From a virus, in IMG/VR virus record IMGVR_UViG_3300018428_000158, positions 1-25,665 of that record: 25,665 nucleotides of DNA; one strand, 5' to 3'. The translations under genes were made by a program, and so were the position numbers. A model generated the notes under the pieces. That model saw only the letters and a program-made list of their open reading frames with translations. It made no database searches and was not told the DNA's origin. Every line of letters starts with the position of its first letter. The first letter of the stretch is position 1. This document shows, piece by piece, positions 1 through 7,486 of this stretch.

Positions 1-20
1 CTATTAATTTACCTATGTTC

Positions 21-28
21 TATTTATA
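21..28 (-). promoter_or_regulatory. T4-type late promoter (TATAAATA)
   Basis: The plus strand reads TATTTATA, so the minus strand carries the exact T4 late promoter octamer TATAAATA. It lies just after the stop codon of the 700-residue protein gene and points leftwards out of the window. The next gene downstream is therefore probably a late (head or tail) gene. In T4 this octamer is recognised by gp55-programmed host RNA polymerase with gp33 and the gp45 clamp. Confidence 0.65.
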
Positions 29-32
29 AAAA

Positions 33-2135
33 CTATTCACCAACCTTTGGATTGATAGTTACTTTTTCTTTTTTGCCGCTAATCTTCTTAGCATCATCGT
101 TTTCAGAAGGCTCTTCTTTTTTGCTTTCCTTCTTCATTGCTTTTTTGATTGCTTTGCGACGATTGTGCAAATACTTATCTGACTTATCTACGTCACCGTC
201 GTTGTCGATATCAGCATCTGCTTTACCTACAGGGTCAAGCGCTTCGTTGCGTTGTGCTGCATAGTAAGCACCTTTTGCCATACGAATACGCTCTTCTTTT
301 GTCTTACCGTCAAAGCGCTTATCATCAGAGTGTACAAAGTCGCTTATCCATCTGTCGATAGAATCAGATGGGCTCAACTTTTCTGCTAACGTTTCTTCTC
401 CCATCATTTGCTTGAGAGTTTGTGTCACTAACTTCTTAGCAGCAAGCTTGTTTCCACCAGTCAGTTTCTTAGCAACAGCAGCAATAGCTTGATCAACGTT
501 TTGCGTAGGACCCATAATTGCTTCAACTTTCTTCATAACTGCTTTATCAGCATTAGATGCAATTTTAGATTCTTCGATTTCCTTTCCTGAGATACGGTCA
601 CGGAAATACTTCTTCATTTCTGTGTCTGGAACACGCTTGACCATTTGAATATAGTCAGGCTTCTTGAGCAATCGTCTAAGAGTATTTTTTACTCCACCGA
701 CGCTATCACCCTGAACAAATGTTGTTGGCATACCTTCGATTTCAACTTTGTACATTGATTCTTCTTCTAACGGTTCCCAACCTTCACTCATGTATTCTGA
801 AGGCTTCATTTTGACATTATGTGTCAAACGAAGTTCTGATGCTGCAAACTGTGACAACCATCGAATCTTTGCTTTCGCCATTGTCATCAGTTCATCTTTA
901 CTAAGACTAGCAATAAACTTCTTTGCTTTCTTGTAAGCAGGTCCAGCAACATTTACTTTCTCGATGCTGCCATATGCTTTTCTCAGTTGAGCAATCTGTG
1001 AAGGCGTCATCTTAGATACTTCGACTTCTTTACCGCCTGTTTTGACCATTACTTCCATCAAATCGATTTCGTTGTCAAGTTCTACTGACTCCTTCATACC
1101 CTTGATGTGGTTAATAGCTGCTTTTCTTGCTTTGGTAAATGATTGAAAGGTTTCCCACTCTTTTTCGTCAATGTATACAACAACTGGAGAATTCATCTTC
1201 CCGCCTTTACTATAGTGACGGTGACTGTGATATTTACCATTCGCATCCTTATATTCATAAGCACCAAGAAACTTCATACCATCAGGAACTTTTGGTGCTT
1301 CATCAAGTTCGACCGACTCTTTCTGAATCTTCATAATGGCAGTTTTAACTTGTATGTCATTACGATACGGGCCCATAGCCCCATTCTTAGACTTGTTAAT
1401 CAGATATCGATATCCATTCTTATCTTTGCGAATGATAATGTTACCTGCTTCAAGTTCTTTGCGAGTGAATGCTGTTTGATTCTCTTCAAGTTCTACTTCT
1501 TCTTGTCTGTTTTTCCAAGCAGTAGCCGACATCGAAGTGCCTTTGGGATAATCTTTAGTAGTCAACGCACGTTGTTTGCTCATCTTTTTCTGAGAGTCTT
1601 TAAACTTCTGAGCAGACATCGAGGTACCCTTGGGATAATCACTGGTTTTCAGTGCTGCTTCATCAAGATCTACTGATTCACCCATTACTTTCATGTTATC
1701 TAATTGTTTGTTAGAAATGGGTTTTTTAAGAGGTTGTACTTTGCCCTTGATACGGGATGCCATCATCTTTGCTTCACGTTCAGAACTGGTGCCACCTGCA
1801 ATCTTCCCATCTTTATCACGAACAATGAATGAGTATTTCTCATCAAGTTCGAGTGACTCTTTTGCATACTTCTTCTTGGCTTCTTCCAACTCTTCCTCTT
1901 CGATATACTGTTCAACAAGTTCTTTTCTGAAAGACGAAAACTTCTTGCCTTCTACTGTATATGTCGCTTTTGAAATGTTTGATTTGTTCATCGTTACTCT
2001 CTTCCCAATGTGTTTAATCAACTCTATTACTTTGTCAATAGGGCTTCTTTCAATATAGTTAGACGATAGTTTTTTCGCAGCATCTTTGATTTGACCCTGC
2101 GTAACTTTCAATGCTTCATCAATATTGTCTGTCAT
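33..2135 (-). CDS. Large late protein with repeated prohead-protease-like sites and a C-terminal EF-hand loop
   Basis: A 700-residue protein not assigned to a named family. Its striking feature is a repeated heptad of ESVELDE type at residues 93-99, 153-159, 212-218, 273-279 and 349-355, about 60 residues apart, with different sequence between copies. Several fit the T4 gp21 prohead protease rule (L/I)xE before A/S/G, for example LDE-A at 157-160 and 277-280, and IDE-A at 5-8. A ten-residue block DYPKGTSMSA occurs twice (166-175, 195-204). Residues 642-653 form a canonical 12-residue EF-hand loop (D642, D644, D646, G647, V649, D653), followed by a very basic tail. Marine T4-like phages carry similar VELDE proteins. 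I infer a head-internal polyprotein cut during maturation. It overlaps the upstream gene by ATGA and is the last gene of the late cassette. Confidence 0.7.
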   Translation of the reverse strand: MTDNIDEALKVTQGQIKDAAKKLSSNYIERSPIDKVIELIKHIGKRVTMNKSNISKATYTVEGKKFSSFRKELVEQYIEEEELEEAKKKYAKESLELDEKYSFIVRDKDGKIAGGTSSEREAKMMASRIKGKVQPLKKPISNKQLDNMKVMGESVDLDEAALKTSDYPKGTSMSAQKFKDSQKKMSKQRALTTKDYPKGTSMSATAWKNRQEEVELEENQTAFTRKELEAGNIIIRKDKNGYRYLINKSKNGAMGPYRNDIQVKTAIMKIQKESVELDEAPKVPDGMKFLGAYEYKDANGKYHSHRHYSKGGKMNSPVVVYIDEKEWETFQSFTKARKAAINHIKGMKESVELDNEIDLMEVMVKTGGKEVEVSKMTPSQIAQLRKAYGSIEKVNVAGPAYKKAKKFIASLSKDELMTMAKAKIRWLSQFAASELRLTHNVKMKPSEYMSEGWEPLEEESMYKVEIEGMPTTFVQGDSVGGVKNTLRRLLKKPDYIQMVKRVPDTEMKKYFRDRISGKEIEESKIASNADKAVMKKVEAIMGPTQNVDQAIAAVAKKLTGGNKLAAKKLVTQTLKQMMGEETLAEKLSPSDSIDRWISDFVHSDDKRFDGKTKEERIRMAKGAYYAAQRNEALDPVGKADADIDNDGDVDKSDKYLHNRRKAIKKAMKKESKKEEPSENDDAKKISGKKEKVTINPKVGE
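1071..1859 (-). repeat. Five spaced ESVELDE-type coding repeats
   Basis: Codons for ESLELDE (1839-1859), ESVDLDE (1659-1679), EEVELEE (1482-1502), ESVELDE (1299-1319) and ESVELDN (1071-1091). Start-to-start spacings are 60, 59, 61 and 76 codons. The intervening segments are not repeats of each other. This looks like conserved linkers between different modules rather than tandem duplication. Confidence 0.8.
1524..1640 (-). repeat. Duplicated DYPKGTSMSA coding block
   Basis: The ten-residue block DYPKGTSMSA is encoded at 1611-1640 and again at 1524-1553, 29 codons apart. The peptide copies are identical but the codons have diverged by synonymous changes, so the peptide seems to be kept by selection. 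Both copies lie between the second and third VELDE-type sites. Confidence 0.8.
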
Positions 2136-2413
2136 AACCCCGGCCCAGTTCCTAAGTTTGCTACCAAGGCTGTCACAATCGCCAGCCCGATACCCAATAA
2201 AATCTTTGACATTAGGTCCATCCTTGCACCTAATGACGTTACTCTTTCATCAACATCATCAATAGACGCTGATAGACGATTGACCCTTTCATACGCTTCT
2301 GACCTGCGTGTCTCTAAATCCTGTATCTTACTCTCAACTCGTGCGAGTGTTACAGTCACTTCAGTAAGGCGGTCAATCTTCTCCTCAATACGAAGAAGTC
2401 GTTCTTCAGACAT
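2132..2413 (-). CDS. Small coiled-coil protein with C-terminal membrane segment
   Basis: A 93-residue protein. Residues 1-65 are strongly charged and heptad-like (RLLRIEEKIDRL, RVESKIQDLETRR), indicating a coiled coil. Residues 69-86 form one hydrophobic membrane segment ending in a short GTGPGL tail. This layout resembles XhlA/haemolysin-type holin-associated proteins and other small phage membrane proteins, but no specific motif proves a function. An AGAGG ribosome binding site precedes the ATG, and the gene overlaps the next one by ATGA. Its place in the late cassette would fit a lysis-related or head-associated role. Both are guesses. Confidence 0.7.
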   Translation of the reverse strand: MSEERLLRIEEKIDRLTEVTVTLARVESKIQDLETRRSEAYERVNRLSASIDDVDERVTSLGARMDLMSKILLGIGLAIVTALVANLGTGPGL

Positions 2414-2423
2414 TGTTTACCTC

Positions 2424-2774
2424 TTAGTTATCTACTTTTGCGCTCGCACGCCATTGATAACACGACCAATATCTGGCTTTCCACTTGGGACCAGGATTGT
2501 CGCACCCGTGTCTCGCCCTGAAAGATTTTCTTCTTTCTGGGTCGTCTCTCTTGATTTCCATATTTGGGTCGCCAAAAGTCACTTTTACAACATTCCCTTT
2601 ATCGTTCTTTACATAAACCCCAAACTTTTTCTTAGACCCAGAAGGCAGTCTAAAAGGGTTGTTCAGTTCTACTTTCTTACCCTGATATTCTGATTCTGTA
2701 ATCTCAAGTTCTTCGTATATTGATTCGCAAGTACAGTCGATGGAATCGGCTCTATGTTCTTTGAATGATTTCAT
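2424..2774 (-). CDS. Conserved small phage protein with CTS-like N-terminus
   Basis: A 116-residue protein of unknown function. It starts MKSFKEH, like the leaders of the two enzyme-like proteins upstream, and has an ITE-S site near residue 26 that fits the (L/I)xE|S prohead protease rule. The rest is a compact basic domain: a GKKVELNNPFRL strand region, a KFGVYVKND segment, then FGDPNMEIKRDDPERR and two cysteine-containing stretches (HGCDNPGP, YWSCYQW). I recall similar proteins beside head genes in marine T4-like phages, without a known role. It overlaps the upstream gene by ATGA. It is probably a late, head-associated protein; that is inferred from context. Confidence 0.75.
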   Translation of the reverse strand: MKSFKEHRADSIDCTCESIYEELEITESEYQGKKVELNNPFRLPSGSKKKFGVYVKNDKGNVVKVTFGDPNMEIKRDDPERRKSFRARHGCDNPGPKWKARYWSCYQWRASAKVDN

Positions 2775-3838
2775 TTCTTCTCTCCAAACACTTCAGCGAA
2801 CTCATCATCGACTCGCTCGTGAATCTTCTTAATGCGTTGTGTATTGACATCGTTCAAAGCATTCATAACTGAATCGACTGAATACTTCATCGTAACGATA
2901 TCTGGATTCTGACCAGGCGTTGCTCTAGCATAGTAGATGCGAGAGTCGTCTGTGCCATACTCCAAAACTTTTTCCTGTAGGTCTGCGTCAGTATCTCCGT
3001 TAGCAAGGAAAGTATTTACTCGTGAAAATGCAACTTGCTGAGGAGTCTTGAACCGTTCATCTTCGTATGATTCCAAACCACGATTGTATACTTCTAGCAC
3101 AATGTCAAACGGAACTTCATGACGGATTGCTTTGTTTCGAAGATTAGAATACTCTTCGTAGAATCCTTCAATGTCTTCTAACTCTTCTTTACCAAGGTCT
3201 AACATTGCTTCGATAATAGCAGACTCAGAGTATTCCTCATCATCATCGTCTTCTTCGTCTTCCTCTTCTTCGTAATATTCGAGGAAGTCTCGCACAGTAG
3301 AAATGTAGTCAGCAGCAAGAGTGATTTTAGACAGAACCCATTCATCAGGCTCTTCTTCCATAGAATCCATTAGTTCAATAATAGCAACAGCATCTTCTGC
3401 GATGTCGTACAGTTGCGCTTCTGCCATCTCTAAGCCGTCAGTGTCAGGCTCATCATAGTTCTCGATAAACAGATTATCAAACTCCAAATCCAATTCTTCT
3501 TTGCTCATTCCACGCTTTCTTTCGATTTCTTTTCTGCGGAATTGAGGAGTTAGCCTTGCAGCTAAGCGCCCGATGACCTTCTTCATCTTTTCAGCGCGAC
3601 GGTCTACTGTAATTTTTTGTGCTGTGGATAGCTTAGAATACGATTTGCCACCCGCGAATCTCTTCTTGAGAACGTTTCGGGCACCTCGTTTGGCTCTTTT
3701 TGTGATACGTGCTTTATCAGCAAATCGACGCATCTGTAACGCTCGTTGTCTCTTAATACGAGCCTTACGACGGCGAAGTTGCATTCCACGCTTACGGCGT
3801 TGACGCAGATTTAATACTGCTTCGTTTTGATTTTCCAT
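2771..3838 (-). CDS. Late structural-type protein with basic N-terminus and acidic centre
   Basis: A 355-residue protein. Residues 10-115 are extremely rich in arginine and lysine (runs such as RQRRKRGMQLRRRKARIKRQR), which suggests nucleic acid or scaffold contact. Residues around 120-250 are acidic, with a near-continuous E/D tract around residue 190 (EEEEDEEDDDDEE). The C-terminal third is mixed and ends with a helical segment. This charge split resembles head core or scaffold-associated proteins. I recall related proteins in marine T4-like phages, annotated only as hypothetical or structural. The ATG follows a weak AAGG site, and a late-promoter-like octamer lies about 65 bp upstream. I cannot assign an exact role. 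Confidence 0.75.
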   Translation of the reverse strand: MENQNEAVLNLRQRRKRGMQLRRRKARIKRQRALQMRRFADKARITKRAKRGARNVLKKRFAGGKSYSKLSTAQKITVDRRAEKMKKVIGRLAARLTPQFRRKEIERKRGMSKEELDLEFDNLFIENYDEPDTDGLEMAEAQLYDIAEDAVAIIELMDSMEEEPDEWVLSKITLAADYISTVRDFLEYYEEEEDEEDDDDEEYSESAIIEAMLDLGKEELEDIEGFYEEYSNLRNKAIRHEVPFDIVLEVYNRGLESYEDERFKTPQQVAFSRVNTFLANGDTDADLQEKVLEYGTDDSRIYYARATPGQNPDIVTMKYSVDSVMNALNDVNTQRIKKIHERVDDEFAEVFGEKK

Positions 3839-3901
3839 TGGAGTTTACCTTAGTCTTATCCATGTACAGGTTTGCCTTAGCCTTACTGCACTTCATTATG
3901 T

Positions 3902-3909
3902 TATTTATG
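3902..3909 (-). promoter_or_regulatory. Possible late promoter variant (CATAAATA)
   Basis: The minus strand reads CATAAATA, one mismatch from the T4 late octamer. It lies in the 76-bp gap between the cytidylyltransferase-like gene and the 355-residue gene, at a reasonable distance from the ATG at 3838. The gap also holds a short degenerate repeat of CTAAGG(C/T)AAAC and no other feature. Confidence 0.4.
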
Positions 3910-3914
3910 ATTAT

Positions 3915-4523
3915 TTAACTTTTGACTCCCATCCCTTTCTTTAGATCGTCAAACAGTTTTTTAGCATTAGGGCGCGACATACTAGAGGGAACACCCTTAA
4001 GGAATGTATCAAAATCATTATTTGCGACATTCGCTCGCTGTTTGGATGCTGACATTCCCTCAACGCCTTCTGCGTCAGGATCTCTATCCCCAGCAGAAAT
4101 AATATCTATCTCATCAAAGTCATAAAATCCGTGGCGGGCCTTTACGCCGTTGTACTTTTTCAACAGCGTTTCAAATTCAGATATTCTATCTTGACCAACA
4201 ACCATAGTGACTTTCTTAAAGCCTTTGCTGTGTAGCGAGTTAGCAATATCAAAAACGTTTTTGACTTTTTTATCTAAGATAATACTCTTAGCGTGTTTTG
4301 GGAACATCTTTCGTGCATGTCCAATCTTTTGCTCATACGTAAGAGGATTTTTCTTAGCATCTTGCGAATGAGACAAGTATATATAGTATGGCTTATTTCC
4401 AGACTTTGAGGAAAGCACATCCATCAGTTTTCCGTGACCCACTGTGGGTGGATTCATCCTACCGAAAGTGAAGAATGCTTCTTTTTCTTTTTGTTCTTGT
4501 ATGAAGCCTCTGAATGATTTCAT
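3915..4523 (-). CDS. Cytidylyltransferase-fold nucleotidyltransferase with CTS-like leader
   Basis: Predicted nucleotidyltransferase of the HxGH superfamily (NMNAT, phosphopantetheine adenylyltransferase, cytidylyltransferases), which joins a nucleotide to a phosphorylated substrate and releases pyrophosphate. Counting from the ATG at 4523, the nucleotide-binding loop FGRMNPPTVGH lies at about residues 20-30, with TVGH matching the HxGH position. The second motif GMSASKQR near residue 157 matches the ISSTxxR type. The protein starts MKSFRGFIQEQ, similar to the T4 capsid-targeting leader. A longer reading frame begins at a TTG at 4532, but the ATG at 4523 forms an ATGA overlap with the upstream stop and is the better start. 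Substrate is unknown; an NMN-adenylyltransferase-like activity is one option. Confidence 0.8.
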   Translation of the reverse strand: MKSFRGFIQEQKEKEAFFTFGRMNPPTVGHGKLMDVLSSKSGNKPYYIYLSHSQDAKKNPLTYEQKIGHARKMFPKHAKSIILDKKVKNVFDIANSLHSKGFKKVTMVVGQDRISEFETLLKKYNGVKARHGFYDFDEIDIISAGDRDPDAEGVEGMSASKQRANVANNDFDTFLKGVPSSMSRPNAKKLFDDLKKGMGVKS

Positions 4524-5731
4524 TTGTCCCAACCTTTTACGACATCTGGTGAAAAATTATTGTATGAGAATTCCATTCGGTCAACGAGTTTGACAGCACC
4601 ACCACTGAGTTTGTCGATAGCGACATAACCTTCTGCACCAGTTACTTTGTAGCCTTTATTTGTCTTTACGAACGTGTCAAGACTTTGTAACTCGTTGAGT
4701 TTGTTTATGAGTTTGAGTTTTGCGATGACCATCAACTTTTGTAATCTAAACATATCTACAAGATTGACTTTGTTTTTCAGAGAGAAAAACTTTAGCAAAT
4801 CATCACGCTTCTGTCGTTGTGTTGCTTTGCCTGCAGCCGTCTTGCGTTTATCCGCTTCTTTACCGTACTTATCTTTGATCCAGCGAATCAACTTCTCGGC
4901 GTGTGCGACTTCATTCTTGATAATCTCACCACGTCTTACGTAAGTGTTGTTGAACGTCTCGATGTGTTGTGCGAGTTCTTGATTTGCTTCTAACTCACGC
5001 AAAGTAGAACCAGCAATAGACCTAAACAATGTACCAATCTCAGATAATGTTTCGTTAACACTATCCGTCTCGGCTTTCGTCATTGTCGCTTTAGTCACGT
5101 CTCGCAGGAATGCGTCTTGCGACCATACGTTTAGTGATTTCTTTAGAGACTTGACATCAACACCAAACGATGCTCGCATAGACTCAAATGTGTTGCCTGT
5201 GTATGTTGTATGCCATACGATACCGATCTTAGCCGCACGAATAGGAGCAGACTGTTCAAAAGGTACTGCATACACAATAGTATTAGGATGAAAGGTAACG
5301 TATTTTTTACCGTCAATGTTCTTAGTCTTTACATCACCCCGACCAAACAGAAAGTCGCCTTGAATTACGCCTTTGATTCCCAAAGCAGGTAAATACTTCA
5401 AAGCGTCTTTCAGTTTGGCTGCGAGGTCGCCAGACGTGTCTGCGTCGATCTCAGCGGGTGTCTTATAGACCTTGGGATTTTTATTGAAGATTCCTTTCTT
5501 AGCAACAAAGAACTGCCCGTCCCTTGGATCAGTCCCAGCAAAGATTGCTGGTGCTCCATCCCATTTGACTGATACGTTTCCTTCCTTCTTCCCTGATAAC
5601 ATATCTCGCATGTCACGCAGAGCAAAGATGGCTTGGCGAGTGCCATTGACACCACCATACAACACCTTATCCTCAAGGTGTGTCATATGTGTATTTTTTT
5701 GTTCGGCAATAAATTGCGTAAAACCTTTCAT
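4520..5731 (-). CDS. KxDG-motif nucleotidyltransferase, ligase-like (DUF6267-type)
   Basis: A 403-residue protein with features of the covalent nucleotidyltransferases (DNA/RNA ligases, capping enzymes). Motif I is K56-W-D-G59, so K56 would be the AMP-accepting lysine. A motif III-like IQGDFLF is at 123-129, a IIIa-like YVTFHPNTIVYAVPF at 144-158, a motif IV-like EGYV at 367-370, and a motif V-like AVKL at 379-382. Between IIIa and IV is a long, mainly helical insertion, so the spacing is unlike standard ligases. The protein begins MKGFTQFIAEQ, very close to the T4 internal-protein leader MKTYQEFIAE. It is the first gene after an exact late promoter and is coupled by ATGA to the cytidylyltransferase-like gene. 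Nucleic acid ligation is plausible but unproven. Confidence 0.75.
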   Translation of the reverse strand: MKGFTQFIAEQKNTHMTHLEDKVLYGGVNGTRQAIFALRDMRDMLSGKKEGNVSVKWDGAPAIFAGTDPRDGQFFVAKKGIFNKNPKVYKTPAEIDADTSGDLAAKLKDALKYLPALGIKGVIQGDFLFGRGDVKTKNIDGKKYVTFHPNTIVYAVPFEQSAPIRAAKIGIVWHTTYTGNTFESMRASFGVDVKSLKKSLNVWSQDAFLRDVTKATMTKAETDSVNETLSEIGTLFRSIAGSTLRELEANQELAQHIETFNNTYVRRGEIIKNEVAHAEKLIRWIKDKYGKEADKRKTAAGKATQRQKRDDLLKFFSLKNKVNLVDMFRLQKLMVIAKLKLINKLNELQSLDTFVKTNKGYKVTGAEGYVAIDKLSGGAVKLVDRMEFSYNNFSPDVVKGWDK

Positions 5732-5756
5732 TTAGTATTATCCAATTTTGTAATAC

Positions 5757-5764
5757 TATTTATA
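5757..5764 (-). promoter_or_regulatory. T4-type late promoter (TATAAATA) for the late cassette
   Basis: The exact late octamer TATAAATA is on the minus strand, 3 bases beyond the gp41 stop codon and 25 bases before the ATG at 5731. It marks the switch from replication genes to late genes and should drive the ligase-like gene and the genes after it. Confidence 0.8.
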
Positions 5765-5766
5765 AC

Positions 5767-7173
5767 TTATGCGAACTTAAATTTCGAATAATCTCTCTCT
5801 TGTAATGTTCTTGACCCAAAGTCGGATTTATCAAACAAAGGCGTATCATCCACCTGACCGCTGTCAGTTATATTCGCTTGTGCTGATTGCTCGACATCAA
5901 ACAACTTCATTTTAGATTTATCAACTCCTATAATGAATCGCTTATTAGTATCAGGGCTGTTATATCTATTCTTCAACTGTTTGACCATAATTTGACCTAG
6001 GTCAGCAAGCTCTTCCGTAGATATCAAAGCAAACATAAAGTCAGCGGTTGCTGGAAGCCCAAACGACTCACTTGTATCTGTTAAGTCAACATCAGAACTA
6101 GCATAGCCACTACGAGTAGTCTGCGTAGCACTAACAATCGGTACATCATACTCAACTGCTAAGCCTCGCAATTCTTCTGCGATAGACTTGACGAGTGTAT
6201 AAGAATTCACTGAAGCATTACCACGAATCCTAGATGAAGCACAGATATTCAAATAATCAATGTAAATGATGTCAGGCTTAAACTGTTTCTTCAACTTGAT
6301 ATCGTTCAGCAAATGCTTAAAGTGTGACACACTAGCAGATGCTGTTGGATATTCTTTAACAATCAACTTACCTTTAGTCTTGCGCTTAATCTTTTCTATC
6401 TTGTTCATATATTCGTCTTTAGATAGTTGCGTGAGATAATCCAAAGGCGTATTCATTAAGTTAGCATCAATCCTCTCGGCAATCCTTTCCTCACTCATCT
6501 CTAGCGTAATATATAGAACGTTTTTACCTATAGATAGATTCGCTGCAGCGCAATGACACATAAACAGAGACTTACCAACACCAGTTCCTGCTAGACATAT
6601 GTTCAGCGTTTTGTTAGGTAATCCATTCTTAGTGATGCGATTCATATAGTCAAGGTCAAAAGGAATTCTAGATTCTACTCTATGATAGAACTCAAATCGG
6701 TCCTCGGCATCAACGATAAAGTCGTGCCCTACATGGCTGTCAAACGACACCGCAAGCGCATCAGAAAGAATATTAGGAATCGCTCCCTTATCAAGCTGTT
6801 TAGACTGACCGTCAAGAATCTGAATACTCTCCATAATCGCATTATAGACAGCCTTCTCTTGACAGAACTCTTCAGTACTTTCTACTAGCCATTCAGTGTC
6901 TTTATCTGACACATCATTAAATGACAACTCGTCGATGTAGTCCACCGCTTTATTGTAGTGGTCCTGATTGATATTCGCTACAGAATCAATCTCAATCTTT
7001 AGCGCATCAATCGTCGGAGAGTTATTATACTTGATTATGTAATCGAGTACATTCTTAAATAAGAGTTTTTCGATATTGTCTTGAAAGTATTCTTCCTTTA
7101 GAAATGGTAGCGTTTTCCTAACGAAATCATCGTCATAAAGTAAGTGTTTAAGTATTTTCTTTTCTAAGTTCAT
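5767..7173 (-). CDS. 41: Replicative DNA helicase, T4 gp41-like (DnaB family)
   Basis: Hexameric 5'-3' replicative helicase that unwinds the fork and works with the primase. At 468 residues it is close to T4 gp41 (475). An N-terminal helical domain leads into the RecA-like core. Walker A is GTGVGKS at residues 196-202, followed by LYITLEMSEERIAERID, typical of DnaB helicases. Walker B is IIYIDYLN near residue 300, then a SATQTTRSG segment matching DnaB motif H3/H4, and KNRYN near the C-terminus. The ATG at 7173 has a GAGGAAAG site. The gene overlaps the upstream small gene by 26 bp and follows UvsX as in T4. Confidence 0.95.
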   Translation of the reverse strand: MNLEKKILKHLLYDDDFVRKTLPFLKEEYFQDNIEKLLFKNVLDYIIKYNNSPTIDALKIEIDSVANINQDHYNKAVDYIDELSFNDVSDKDTEWLVESTEEFCQEKAVYNAIMESIQILDGQSKQLDKGAIPNILSDALAVSFDSHVGHDFIVDAEDRFEFYHRVESRIPFDLDYMNRITKNGLPNKTLNICLAGTGVGKSLFMCHCAAANLSIGKNVLYITLEMSEERIAERIDANLMNTPLDYLTQLSKDEYMNKIEKIKRKTKGKLIVKEYPTASASVSHFKHLLNDIKLKKQFKPDIIYIDYLNICASSRIRGNASVNSYTLVKSIAEELRGLAVEYDVPIVSATQTTRSGYASSDVDLTDTSESFGLPATADFMFALISTEELADLGQIMVKQLKNRYNSPDTNKRFIIGVDKSKMKLFDVEQSAQANITDSGQVDDTPLFDKSDFGSRTLQERDYSKFKFA

Positions 7174-7486
7174 TATTGTATCTTTCCTCGGCTCTGTTTA
7201 CACTTTCTGTTAGGATAGAGTTTAACACAGAACTTATAACATCTTCAAATCTTTTTTTGATATTTTCATCGGAAAGTATTTTGTCCTTATTTTCATCGAG
7301 GATTGTGTATTCAAAAGAAACTTTAAATGATTCTTCGCCATCTTCACCTAGATTGACTACACCATATGAATATTCGATACCGGAAAACTCTGTGTCAATC
7401 AACTTAATCTTTGCGAGTTCTCCATCTTTCTCATATCCGTTGTTGGGGTCAATGATTACGTAGTCTCTATTCTCCCGCAGTTTCAT
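7148..7486 (-). CDS. Small protein at the T4 gp40 position
   Basis: A 112-residue acidic protein. The reading frame is open to 7546, but the ATG at 7486 ([12 protein letters not shown]) is chosen because it has a strong GAGGAGAT site and only a 20-bp overlap with uvsX. It contains a beta-rich N-terminal half ([25 protein letters not shown]) and a helical C-terminus ([19 protein letters not shown]). In T4 the gene between uvsX and 41 is gp40 (114 residues, a head-vertex assembly chaperone), so position and length agree. I do not recognise a conserved motif that proves homology. Confidence 0.7.
   Translation of the reverse strand: MKLRENRDYVIIDPNNGYEKDGELAKIKLIDTEFSGIEYSYGVVNLGEDGEESFKVSFEYTILDENKDKILSDENIKKRFEDVISSVLNSILTESVNRAEERYNNELRKENT

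Noticed and set aside
1143-1676. A long plus-strand open frame (177 residues) opposite the 700-residue gene
   Set aside because: It is antisense to a clear gene in a region where all other genes are on the minus strand, has no ribosome binding site, and its composition is a phenylalanine/isoleucine-rich shadow of the opposite frame.
4524-4532. TTG start for the cytidylyltransferase-like gene
   Set aside because: The ATG at 4523 gives the usual ATGA overlap and the MKSF leader seen in neighbouring genes.
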